From Episyrphus balteatus (lineage: Eukaryota; Arthropoda; Insecta; Diptera; Syrphidae), in contig NC_079135.1 in assembly GCF_945859705.1 (NCBI RefSeq), forward strand, positions 21,206,501 through 21,270,500: a DNA stretch of 64,000 nucleotides, read 5' to 3'. A model generated the notes under the pieces. The model did no database searches and was not told the DNA's origin. It saw nothing but the letters and a program-made list of their open reading frames with translations. Shown here piece by piece: positions 12,870-24,000 of this stretch (position 1 is the stretch's first letter; each line of letters opens with the position of its first letter). The position numbers were made by a program, and so were the translations under genes.

Positions 12870-14057
12870 AAATAACAGTTTTATTAATTGGTTCTAATTT
12901 TTTTTCTTTAAATCGAAAAATTAAAGTAGTACTTATTAAGTTGTAATTAAAATTTATAAAAAAAATTAATTTAAAAAAATCTATTAGGTTTAAATCGTTT
13001 TTGTCAAAATTTCAGCAAACACTGAAGAATTTGGGTATTTTTTTTTAGTTTAGTTTTTGCATTTTCAACATGATTTTAGGTGCATGATTTTAGGAACAAA
13101 ATTATCGGTTCCTAGGGAAGGTTAATGTTGAGTAAAATTCAAAAATATAGTTTTTTTTTTAGAAAAAACGCGTTTCTCTACAAAAAATTACATATTTAAA
13201 TTTATTTAAATAATTTCAATTTAAAAATCAAAATTTTGAAAACAGATCCATAATTTTTGTTTGAACTTTAGTTTTTCAATACTCTTATGTTCAAACAAAA
13301 CTCTATAATTGAATTTTCAAAATATTAAAAATGTAGGAAAAAAATTCAAAATGTATTAAAAAAAAACTTGTGTTTTAAAGGTTTTTGCATTGAAAAAAGA
13401 AAGGTTTGTTATATTTTCAAAGTAGATAAAAGAAACAATTATTGTAACCATAAACAGCGTCGAAGTGATTCGGAAGAATCGCAGTTAATTAAGTAAATAA
13501 GGTAAACCTCTGAAGTTGCCTTAAAAGTTTTTCAAAACCTCTTGTGTAATAGGAAATTAATCTTGGCTCAACGAAATATTAAAAAAGAGTAATATTTCTT
13601 TTGAATCTGGCTCTTCCTTTTATACGATTTTTTTCAAAGCTTTCAAAAGCTGATTTTGAAATTTTAATTTAAAAGAATTTTATATTTTCTGTAAATGAGC
13701 GCAGTTTGTTGTGTTAAATTTAAATTATTTTAGCAGTTTTTTTTAACATCTGAATTTAAAAATAAAATATGCATAAAATTTAGTAAATACTAGCAATATG
13801 AAATTAATAAGTATAAACTAGGTTTGATATGCACAAAATGTGAATAAAAAATGTTTTTAAAAAATACTTTAAAAACATTTACAATTTTTTAAATTGTAAA
13901 TAAATTGTTGTCTTAAAAAAATCAATTAAATGGTTCTATGACAGCTGTGGTTAGTTAATGTTCAAACAAAAATTTCTTTTCGTTTCAAAGGAATGATATT
14001 ATGTATTAACCAAAGCACTTAGATGTTTTTTAGTAGATTAACTAAAGCAAATTATTA
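12870..14057. other. Intergenic, no gene seen
   Basis: Homopolymer-rich A/T DNA downstream of the PTB gene. No exon-like segment with consensus splice sites and no clear repeat boundary was found. Confidence 0.5.
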
Positions 14058-15662
14058 GGGAACCCGGCCGAACAGCTCTGATTTTGACGTTTTTTTTTTT
14101 AATTGCCGATGTTGCCGTGTTTTTTTTAAATTAAAATTAAATTTTTTTAACAAAACCATTTTTTTTGCTTAAATTTCATAAAACAAATGAAAGCAAATGA
14201 TTCTCTAGGTAATTTAAAAGAAAAAAATATAAGGGAGTAAGGGACAATCTTCCCTTGTTTAAGCGATAAATGCAATTTTCTCATAATCTGACTTCAAACA
14301 CAAAAAAAAAAATATTTTGAAAACAACGGCAACACCTACAATATTTTAAAATACATTTTTAAAAAGCCAAAAGCTCATTCTTATCTTAATTTAATAAATT
14401 TAATTAAGAGTTTTTGAAAATTTAGTCCTCAGAATTAAAAAAAAAAAAAATGTTATTAAAAAATTTAAAATGACTTTTTTCCAAACTTTTTCTAATAAAA
14501 TATGAATTTATTTTAAAAAAATTTTTGGCCATAAATATTTGGCAGGACAAAAATTAAAAAATTACGATTTTTCAAAAAAGTGGTCACAAAAAAATCTCTT
14601 TATAAGGGTGAAAAAATATTTTTACGGAATTTTCGAATTTCTCGGAATATTGTACACCAATTTCATACTTGATTCTCTATAAAATATTATGACCGAAAAA
14701 AGTTCTAGCGACATGAAAAAGTATAAACCAAATTCGCACCCGTGTGCCTATCATGTCACAAAAAAAGAGGTGTGTCTCAAAGGGATATAATCAGTTAAAT
14801 TCCTAAGCAGTAAAGGTGTTATATATTACACTTTTGAGAAAAAAAAAATCAAAAATTACTTCAATTTCAATGGGTTTTTTTTTGATAAAAACTGAAATTT
14901 TGCATTGAAATAATTAATTTTCTCAAAGATTTTGGCAAATAAGAACTTTAAACTTTTGCTATTTAACTTTCAACAATAAGGGTTATTGGATTAATAAAAA
15001 ATAACTTTATATTTAAATGTTGAACTTTAAAGACTTTAAATTTTTTTCAAAACTTCTATTAAAAAAAGTTCTTCGAAAATGAAATACTTTTTTGATTTTT
15101 TTCATAAACTGTAATATATATTGAAATTTCCTTTTATAATTTCAAATCATAATAAATGCGGCCAAAATAAATTGAAAATAAATGCATTTTATATTACGAA
15201 AAAGTTTTAAAAACGACATGTTAAAATTTTGTCAATAATTTTTTTTTTTCAAAAATCGGAGTTCAATTATCATTTTTTCAAAAGCCCTTCAATCACTTAA
15301 CTTAATTTTAATTTTACAAATGTGACTAAGCTTCTAGCTTTTTAAAAATGTATAATTAAATATTGTATTGTTGCCGTTGTGTTCAAATATTTTTTTTGTG
15401 TTTGAAGTCAATTAATAAGAAAATTGCATATATCTCTTGAACGATAGAATTTCCTAGACAATCTTTTGGCATCAATTAATTTATGAAATTTAAGAAAAAT
15501 TTTGAAAAAAAATTTTTTTTGTTCACAAAAATTTTCAATTAAATTTAAAAAATCAAAACGGCAACACCGGCAATTTTTAATCTATAGACTTTAAAGTATT
15601 TTTAATTACCGACGTTTGAAAAAAAAAAATCATCAAAATCTAAGCTGTTCGGCCGGGTTCCC
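14058..15662. mobile_element. TA-flanked 1.6-kb non-autonomous element
   Basis: The perfect 20-bp ends GGGAACCCGGCCGAACAGCT and their inverse are flanked by TA (14,056-14,057 and 15,663-15,664). The inverted arms continue imperfectly for about 320 bp (14,058 to about 14,375; about 15,325 to 15,662), including the GTTGCCG/CGGCAAC motifs. The interior encodes no transposase. TA flanks point to a Tc1/mariner-type element. A decayed copy of the piggyBac-like MITE seen at 44,388 is nested inside. Confidence 0.8.
14535..14793. mobile_element. Decayed piggyBac-like MITE copy, nested
   Basis: From GGCAGGACAAAAA to AGTTCTAGCGACATGAAAAA and on to GAGGTGTGTCTCAAAGGG, this segment matches 44,405-44,629 (the intact TTAA-flanked MITE) with many substitutions. 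The terminal CCC/GGG boxes are degraded, so the original boundaries are approximate. Confidence 0.6.
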
Positions 15663-15664
15663 TA

Positions 15665-16954
15665 ATATTGCCAATTTTTGAGCTTTAGTTACTCCACTAT
15701 TTAATCAAAACCTTTAGAGTCGTTTTTGAGAAAAACAAGCTTTTTCCTATAGGCCATATGATTGGTATCGGAAAAAATGTCGCTGTTAAAAATCTCCCAA
15801 AACTTACTACTACCAAGTTTCAAAAAAATCACTTTACTGGTTTGGCCTCGAGATGGAGATAGTGAAAAACGGACGGAATAGCGAAGCTCACTTTTTTCGC
15901 ATTCTTTATCGTTGTAATGTCGTGTGTGATTATTATCTCGAGTTCAATTTTTTTGCTTGTCCTTATCTATGCCGCAAGTAAAATTATCAAAATATTTAGC
16001 TCATCATAAAATCTAAGATGGACGACAAAAGTATGGGAAATAAACCATATATGTATGATTTTTTATATTTCCACTTCTTTCTGAACAAAATAAGCTTGTT
16101 CATGCTCCTTATCTTAAGAAATGCTTAGACCACACTTGAACCAGCTAAATATTAGTCGTCACCTTTAATCTACTCTTTGGCAACAATTGTTGAACATGCT
16201 TAAAAAAAAAATATCAAATTTTATAATGACAAAATTTAAGGAATTCGGTTTAATTCCCCCCCCCCCCCCTCCCTTTCTCTCTGCTGTTCTATCGATACTG
16301 AGAAATAATTCCATGGGATTTTGCTGATATATCAACTTATCGAACATATAATCCTTACTTTTTAATTTTAAAACTAGGTACCAAGAATAGTCACGGGGGT
16401 GTATGAGTAACATTTTCTTTTATTGAAAGGAACTCGTTCAATTAATTTTGTATTTTTGTATTATTTTTCTTGCAGTTCAACCATTTATCTGGCTTTTAAG
16501 ATTTCTCTAAAGTAATGCAAGTATATAATTATTATGTTTGCATATTTCTAGGGGCCAAGTTCAATATGAAATTTGAATTTGAAATTATGTATTTGTGAAA
16601 ACTAGGTACACTTTTGGTTTGCGTCTCATTTTTTGTAAAACATATTGACATATATTATTTCAAAGGTTGGAATGCAGTATTTCTTGAAAATCGTGACTTA
16701 TTAATCTACACATAAGAATCAAAATTAAAAATGAAATCTATAAATAGTACAGTCAAATTAGGTGAAAATTCAGGATACATTACAAAAATTGTTGACAGAG
16801 GACTATTTCTTTAAATTTTATTCTTCCTTGAAGTCTAAAGTATAAAAATACATTTTACTGCGTATTCCCTAAAATCACTCGCTTTTCCAATTTTAATTTT
16901 TTTTTTTTTTTTGAATTTCCGAAAGTAAATACATAAATTAATTTAATTTTATAG
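15665..16954. other. Intergenic with repeat fossils
   Basis: At about 15,705-15,870 there are motifs shared with the mini-me-like family (ACCAAGTTTCAAAAAAATC, then CTGGTTTGGCCTCGAG), suggesting an old truncated copy. A C-rich homopolymer lies at about 16,257-16,270. No gene was seen. Confidence 0.45.
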
Positions 16955-19900
16955 TCCATTGGTGCATTTCTGAGAAAACGGCAACACTGGTCGGTTTTCA
17001 GTTTTTTTGATTTAACTCGAAAACCAAGCCTGACTTTGAAATGGTTCAAAGACACTTTTCATAGCAAATTAAATTTTCTGTCAAGTTAAGATGGTTAAAA
17101 AATTTTAAAAATTATTTTTGACTAAAATTCTAACCTAAAATCAAAGAAAAAAAAGTTAAAAAATTGACAATTTTATTTTTTTTTACTAAATCAAGGGGCA
17201 CTTTGTGTTTGTAGCCGGGACGTCCAAACTTTGTACTAATGAAATAAAGTAGAGGTAAAAACCTTTGATAATATGTAATTTTCAATTTTTTTTGTCAAGA
17301 AACAACTTAAATGTACCTATTCAAAAATTAGCACTTTTTCTAAATTTTTGACTTTTTTAGTTAAAAGCAAGTTTTTAAAACTCGATAAAATCGTATTAAT
17401 TGGTAACTTTTAGACTTTTAAAGTAAACATACTTCGAGGGATTGATTTAATATAAACTAAATATGACAAACAAAAAAATTTATTTGCATCCTTATGGCCT
17501 TTTGTGCAATTTTGTGTATGTGCATTTTTATAAATACGGGTCGAATGGATGGACGGAGAGCCATTAGCTTTGGTCTATTGCATAGAAGAACATTTAATAC
17601 CAACTCTTTTACTGTTTTCAATGGCCTGAAAAACAATTCTTGTAAAATCCGCGACCAACGAAAAGTTTCTCTTGAAAAACGAAAAAAATACTCTAATGAG
17701 TTTGAAACAAAATAGCTCAGGCAAATTAGTAAATCAAATTGCATTTTTCGCGGGACAAATTTTTTCCATTTAACGTGTTTAGGTGAATTTCCTTATCGTA
17801 AAAGTGAATTTTTTGGGATGATAAGATATCGAGAACAGCCGCCATCTTGGAAAAGAGGTCGGTGCCGTTTTTATTCTATAACTCCATTTTTACTCATTTA
17901 AACCCAAAATGTCCGAGGATAGACTTATTATCAATTAAATTATCTAAAAAATGATATACAAATGAATTCCGTGAGTTAGTTAAATTCAATTTTATAGTCG
18001 GTCAAAGTCCGGGTTCTTCTCGCAAGGTTAAGACAATATGACATTTTTTCAAATATCTGAAGAACTTTTTATTTGTTTGGGATTGTCTTAAAGAATGAAT
18101 TATAGCACTTTTAATTATCTATAAAAAGAGCCCTTTATCGTAACTGTAACCAACATAATGTATAAGCCATCTAACGTCGAAGTTCACATTCTACTAGTCA
18201 AAAGTGAGAAAATAACAAGTTTTCTTCTATTAGACCGAGCAAATTTTTGAAGTGGAGGTATAACCAAAATATAAGTAAACAGTTTTTTAACTATATTCGT
18301 TTAAATATTGAATTCAAAGTTTGAAATCTTTAATGTTAACCTTTATATGGTTTTCGAGGTTTTAAATGAAGTGAATTTTCCAATTAATGTGAATAAGCTA
18401 AAGTGACACTATTTAAAATTCTAAATATAAGAACTGATACCCTGTCATTTTTCCTTAACATGAACACCTCAATCTCAGCATTACGATAAGTATAACTCAA
18501 GATATGAGGTGTGTAAGCCGTTATGTTTTCGAGACTATTGTGTTTAATTTTTGATTGTTTATTTGAACTATTGAAATCCCAAATATGTTCAGTTAAAAAA
18601 TCGTTTATCATGACTTCGACGTTTGGTTGCTTCTACAATGTGATGGTTACAAAAACAATAAAGGGTTCATTTCATAGATAATTAAAAGTGCTATAATTCA
18701 TTCTTTAAGAAAATCCCAAACAAATAAAAAGTTCTTCAGATATTTGAAAAAATGTCATATTGTCTTAACCTTGCGAGAAGAACCCGGACTTTGACTTTGA
18801 TTTCAATAGTTCAAATAAACAATCAAAAATTAAACACAATAGTCTCGAAAACATAACGGCTTACACACCTCATATCTTGAGTTATACTTATAGTAATGCT
18901 GAGATTGAGGTGTTCATGTTAAGGAAAAATGACAGGGTATCAGTTCTTATATTTAGAATTTTAAATAGTGTCACTTTAGCTTATTCACTTTAATTGGAAA
19001 ATTCACTTCATTTAAAACCTCGAAAACCATATAAAGGTTAACATTAAAGATTTCAAACTTTGAATTCAATATTTAAACGAATATAGTTAAAAAACTGTTT
19101 ACTTATATTTTGGTTATACCTCCACTTCAAAAATTTGCTCGGTCTAATAGAAGAAAACTTGTTATTTTCTCACTTTTGACTAGTAGAATGTGAACTTCGA
19201 CGTTAGATGGCTTATACATTATGTTGGTTACAGTTACGATAAAGGGCTCTTTTTATAGATAATTAAAAGTGCTATAATTCATTCTTTAAGACAATCCCAA
19301 ACAAATAAAAAGTTCTTCAGATATTTGAAAAAATGTCATATTGTCTTAACCTTGCGAGAAGAACCCGGACTTTGACCGACTATAAAATTGAATTTAACTA
19401 ACTCACGGAATTCATTTGTATATCATTTTTTAGATAATTTAATTGATAATAAGTCTATCCTCGGACATTTTGGGTTTAAATGAGTAAAAATGGAGTTATA
19501 GAATAAAAACGGCACCGACCTCTTTTCCAAGATGGCGGCTGTTCTCGATATCTTATCATCCCAAAAAATTCACTTTTACGATAAGGAAATTCACCTAAAC
19601 ACGTTAAATGGAAAAAATTTGTCCCGCGAAAAATGCAATTTGATTTACTAATTTGCCTGAGCTATTTTGTTTCAAACTCATTAGAGTATTTTTTTCGTTT
19701 TTCAAGAGAAACTTTTCGTTGGTCGCGGATTTTACAAGAATTGTTTTTCAGGCCATTGAAAACAGTAAAAGAGTTGGTATTAAATGTTCTTCTATGCAAT
19801 AGACCAAAGCTAATGGCTCTCCGTCCATCCATTCGACCCGTATTTATAAAAATGCACATACACAAAATTGCACAAAAGGCCATAAGGATGCAAATAAATT

Positions 19901-20645
19901 TTTTTGTTTGTCATATTTAGTTTATATTAAATCAATCCCTCGAAGTATGTTTACTTTAAAAGTCTAAAAGTTACCAATTAATACGATTTTATCGAGTTTT
20001 AAAAACTTGCTTTTAACCCTTAACTATAGTGGTGAAAATTTGTGGTGTTTTGAAATGATAAAATAAAATACAAAATTGAATTTTTTTATAAATTTTGTTT
20101 TTAAGCATCAAAAGATAACAATTTAAAAAAAAATAAAAAAATAAAAAAAAAAAAGAGAAAATTCATTTTCAACGGTTTTTATTAACTTTTTAAAAGTTGA
20201 TGTGGGTCCCCTGGACCCACCACTATAGTTAAGGGTTAACTAAAAAAGTCAAAAATTTAGAAAAAGTGCTAATTTTTGAATAGGTACATTTAAGTTGTTT
20301 CTTGACAAAAAAAATTGAAAATTACATATTATCAAAGGTTTTTACCTCTACTTTATTTCATTAGTACAAAGTTTGGACGTCCCGGCTACAAACACAAAGT
20401 GCCCCTTGATTTAGTAAAAAAAAATAAAATTGTCAATTTTTTAACTTTTTTTTCTTTGATTTTAGGTTAGAATTTTAGTCAAAAATAATTTTTAAAATTT
20501 TTTAACCATCTTAACTTGACAGAAAATTTAATTTGCTATGAAAAGTGTCTTTGAACCATTTCAAAGTCAGGCTTGGTTTTCGAGTTAAATCAAAAAAACT
20601 GAAAACCGACCAGTGTTGCCGTTTTCTCAGAAATGCACCAATGGA
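16955..20645. repeat. 3.7-kb palindrome with 1,624-bp arms
   Basis: The left arm 16,955-18,578 is the reverse complement of the right arm 18,799-20,645. The right arm is longer by 223 bp, exactly the size of an inserted 219-bp MITE plus its 4-bp duplication, so both arms are 1,624 bp. Only a few mismatches were noticed (for example 18,387 versus its mate), implying recent formation or gene conversion. The loop (18,579-18,798) holds a third, more diverged copy of an arm segment. The same 95-codon frame appears in both arms (17,457-17,744 minus; 19,633-19,920 plus) and has no recognisable domain. It could be a long-TIR transposon or a chromosomal inverted duplication. Confidence 0.9.
20017..20235. 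mobile_element. piggyBac-like MITE, 219 bp
   Basis: Perfect 18-bp inverted ends CCCTTAACTATAGTGGTG are flanked by TTAA on both sides (20,013-20,016 and 20,236-20,239). TTAA targets and CCC-starting ends are diagnostic of the piggyBac superfamily. The site is empty in the matching left palindrome arm near 17,360, which proves insertion and confirms both boundaries. Non-coding. Confidence 0.92.
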
Positions 20646-21056
20646 TTTAGTAGCACTTTTGGCTGGAGTATTTTTGTATGCCAAGGAATCATAATCGCCA
20701 ATAAAAAGTCTTGAACGAATTTGTTCTATTTTTGCTCTGGAGCTCGGGTCTATTAAATAGACTATTAGGCACATTTCCATGTTTTCAAAAAAGTAATATT
20801 TTAACTTTTTCAAAGCTATAAAAACTGACATTTAAAAAATGTAGATATGTCAATTTAATTGTAGATTTTAGGCTCCATAAAGTTTACTATATCACACACT
20901 AGATAAATCAGTAATCTAATTATTTTCTTACAAATGTGTTCCTAAGGTTTACTAAAAACAAATAATATTGCAAAAATTTTAAAATAGTAAAAAATAAACA
21001 ATCTCTTTAATTTTTTGTTCGCTTAAGTAAAAAAAAAAACACATCACTTATTTTAT

Positions 21057-24000
21057 TTAAAAACTACTGGTATCTGCAACACTATTCTCTATCCATTCAA
21101 TGAAATTCGTTACTCTAGCATATACACCAGGTATCAAAGGTCTCGCACAACCAATACCATATGAAACAATTCCAATTAAATTGAAACGAAATGAATCACC
21201 ATAACTCTATAAAAAAAAAAACAGTAATTAATTAAAAAATATAAAAATATATACGATTCTGTACCTCTGGCAACATAAGTGGTCCACCCGAATCACCCTG
21301 ACATGTATCCTTGCCACCGGCCAAATTACCAGCACACAAAACTGCATTATCAAATTGATCATCGGCAATTAATTTATTTTGTTTTCTGTATAATTCCTTG
21401 CATTCGTCATTGCCAAAAATTGGTATTTGTAATTCTTGGAGGATATTCGCGGAAACTCCACCTTCTTGAGTTTTACCCCATCCAGCAACGAATGGATTTA
21501 GGGTGGTCAGGTCTTTGGCACGGAGTTGTGGATCAGTTGGAATACAAATTGGACTTATATTTTCTTTAAATAAAAATTTTTTTTTTTTATTAATTTTTTT
21601 AAAAATATATAATAACAATCTGGCAACTCTTTACCTGAAAATTGTACAGTTTGTCCCAAATAAAGCATAGCTATGTCATTGTGGCCATATGCCGGTACAT
21701 AATTAGGATGTCTCAAACGCTAAAAAATAGTATAATTTCGAAAATGATTTTGAACAAAATATAGAAGCTTAAAAACCAACCTTGACAACAGGTATGTCAA
21801 CATGATTAGCCTCTGTTTCTGAGTTCAAATCATGCTCTCCAAGTCTCACGGATGTCCTAAAATTTCAATACAAATAAAATTCATTCAAGACAAAAACTGC
21901 GATTTATAAGTACTCACAAATCTTTTCGAATACAATGTGCAGCGGTCAAAACATGTCGACTTGTTATCAAAGCCCCACCACACTTAAAAGACTTTGGTGA
22001 AACGCCATCTTCATAACCAAGCAAAGCAATCCATGGCCAAGCTCCAACTTTACTTGCTACACCTCCAACGATTTTTTTAAATTTATTACTAGTATATCCA
22101 CATCCATCGGCTTTTGTATAAAGTTTCGTGGGAATGGCGCCGGTGTTCTTTGGAAATACAACTTCCATAATTTGCTTCTGATTTGTACTTGGACAGCAAA
22201 CAACTGCATACTCGCCTTTACATACGTCATTCGAAGCACGCAAATAATTAGCAAATGTGGCATCTTTTGGATTTGCTCTTAATCGTTCGATTAGTGTTGG
22301 ACATTGGGAAAGGGCTGTTTTAAAAGATAAACAATGGGTTTTAAAATTTGTTTCAAGTTTAATTTATAGCACAGGTAAAATAGGCATTTAAAACAAAAAA
22401 AAAAATGTTACACTCGTGAAACTTGGCCAAAAGTTAAGAACCAAGGATCAAAAAAATCTATAAAACAAATATTGTGTGAAAGGGTGTTTTTTTTTCGAAG
22501 AGACAATGAAATCTGTAATTGATCCCAAAAAGCCAATGATATATTATATTTTTGGTTTCGATGACAAATTGAACGTTTACTATTTAAGCTCTTAAGCGTT
22601 TTACGCGAATCATTGGCATTTTGAGACCAATTTCAAATTTTACTGCCTCTGCGAAAAAAAAACACCCTTTCACCTTAATTTTTTGTATGAAAACTGTTTA
22701 TTCTTGCTTTCAAGGTTTTTACCAAATTTAATTAGGGTGGCGCATAATTTTTGTTTTCGATTAAAAACAAACTCCCTTTAACCATGATACTCTTATAGAA
22801 ACTTTAGATTCTTGTTTCTTATCTGAAAAGTCACATAATTGTGGAATTTTATTAGGGTAATACTACTATTACTTAGTTTTGCCAAAAAAAAAACAAAATT
22901 TTCTCTACACCTAAAAAAAACACCCTTTCACACGAAAAAATGTATCGACTTATTTTATTCGTAATTAATTTTTTATGAAAACTCTTCATTCTTGCTTTTT
23001 ATTTTAAATTCAACATTTTTACCAAATTTCATTAAGGTGGCCCTTAATTTTTGTTATAGAAACTTTAGATTCTTGTTCCTTATCTCAAAAGTCACATAAT
23101 TGCTGAATTTCATTAGGGTACAACTACTATTACTTAGTTTTTTCAAAAAAACCCAAATTTTCTCTACACCTAAAAAAACACCCTTTCACACGAAAAAATG
23201 TATCGACTTATTTTATTCGTAATTATTAATTTTTTTTATGAAAACTCTTTATTCTTGCTTTTTATTTTAAATTCAACATTTTTACCAAATTTCATTAAGG
23301 TGGCCCTTAATGTTTGTTTTCACTCGAAAAAAACACCCTTTAACCATGATATTTTTATAGACACTTAAGATTCTTGTTTCTAATTTCAAAAGTTTCATAA
23401 TGGAATTTCAATAGGGTACTCCATAAACCCATATTTTCTCTTCACCTTAAAAAAAAAAACACCCGTTCACAGGAAACAAAATCTATATAGACTTATTTTA
23501 TTCAATTTAATAAAGTTTTTATGAAATGTAGTCCAAAATGCGTTTCGCCAATGGAAAAGAGACTATTTTTAATAAATTTCTTAAGGCTAACTTTTATACC
23601 ATTGATTTTATCGGACTTATCGCGGATTTTCCTTATTTCTTAAAAAAACACCCTTTCACCTAAAATATTTGTATAGACTACTAAGATTCTTAGTTTCTGT
23701 TATAAATGATACATTAGTACCAATTTTCATTTTTTTGTGGTACTAATTCCGAATTTCATCATTAAAAAAAAAAAAAAAAAAAAAAAACACCCTCTCAATC
23801 AAGAAAATTTTGTAGACTCTGTAGATTCTTAGTTCTATAACAAACAAAATTCTTCAACAAGTAGTTTAAATTATTAACTAAATTTATGTCAGCTGTTATG
23901 ATACCTTTCTTACGCGAAACTCAACCCATCAAAAAAAACACCTTTTGACAACTTTTTATCAAGTTCCATGACTGTAACAATTTTTTAGATTATTGAAAAC

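Noticed and set aside
17457..17744. 95-codon frame present identically at 19,633-19,920
   Set aside because: The two copies are the arms of the palindrome; no domain, no signal peptide, and the overlapping opposite frame is equally open.
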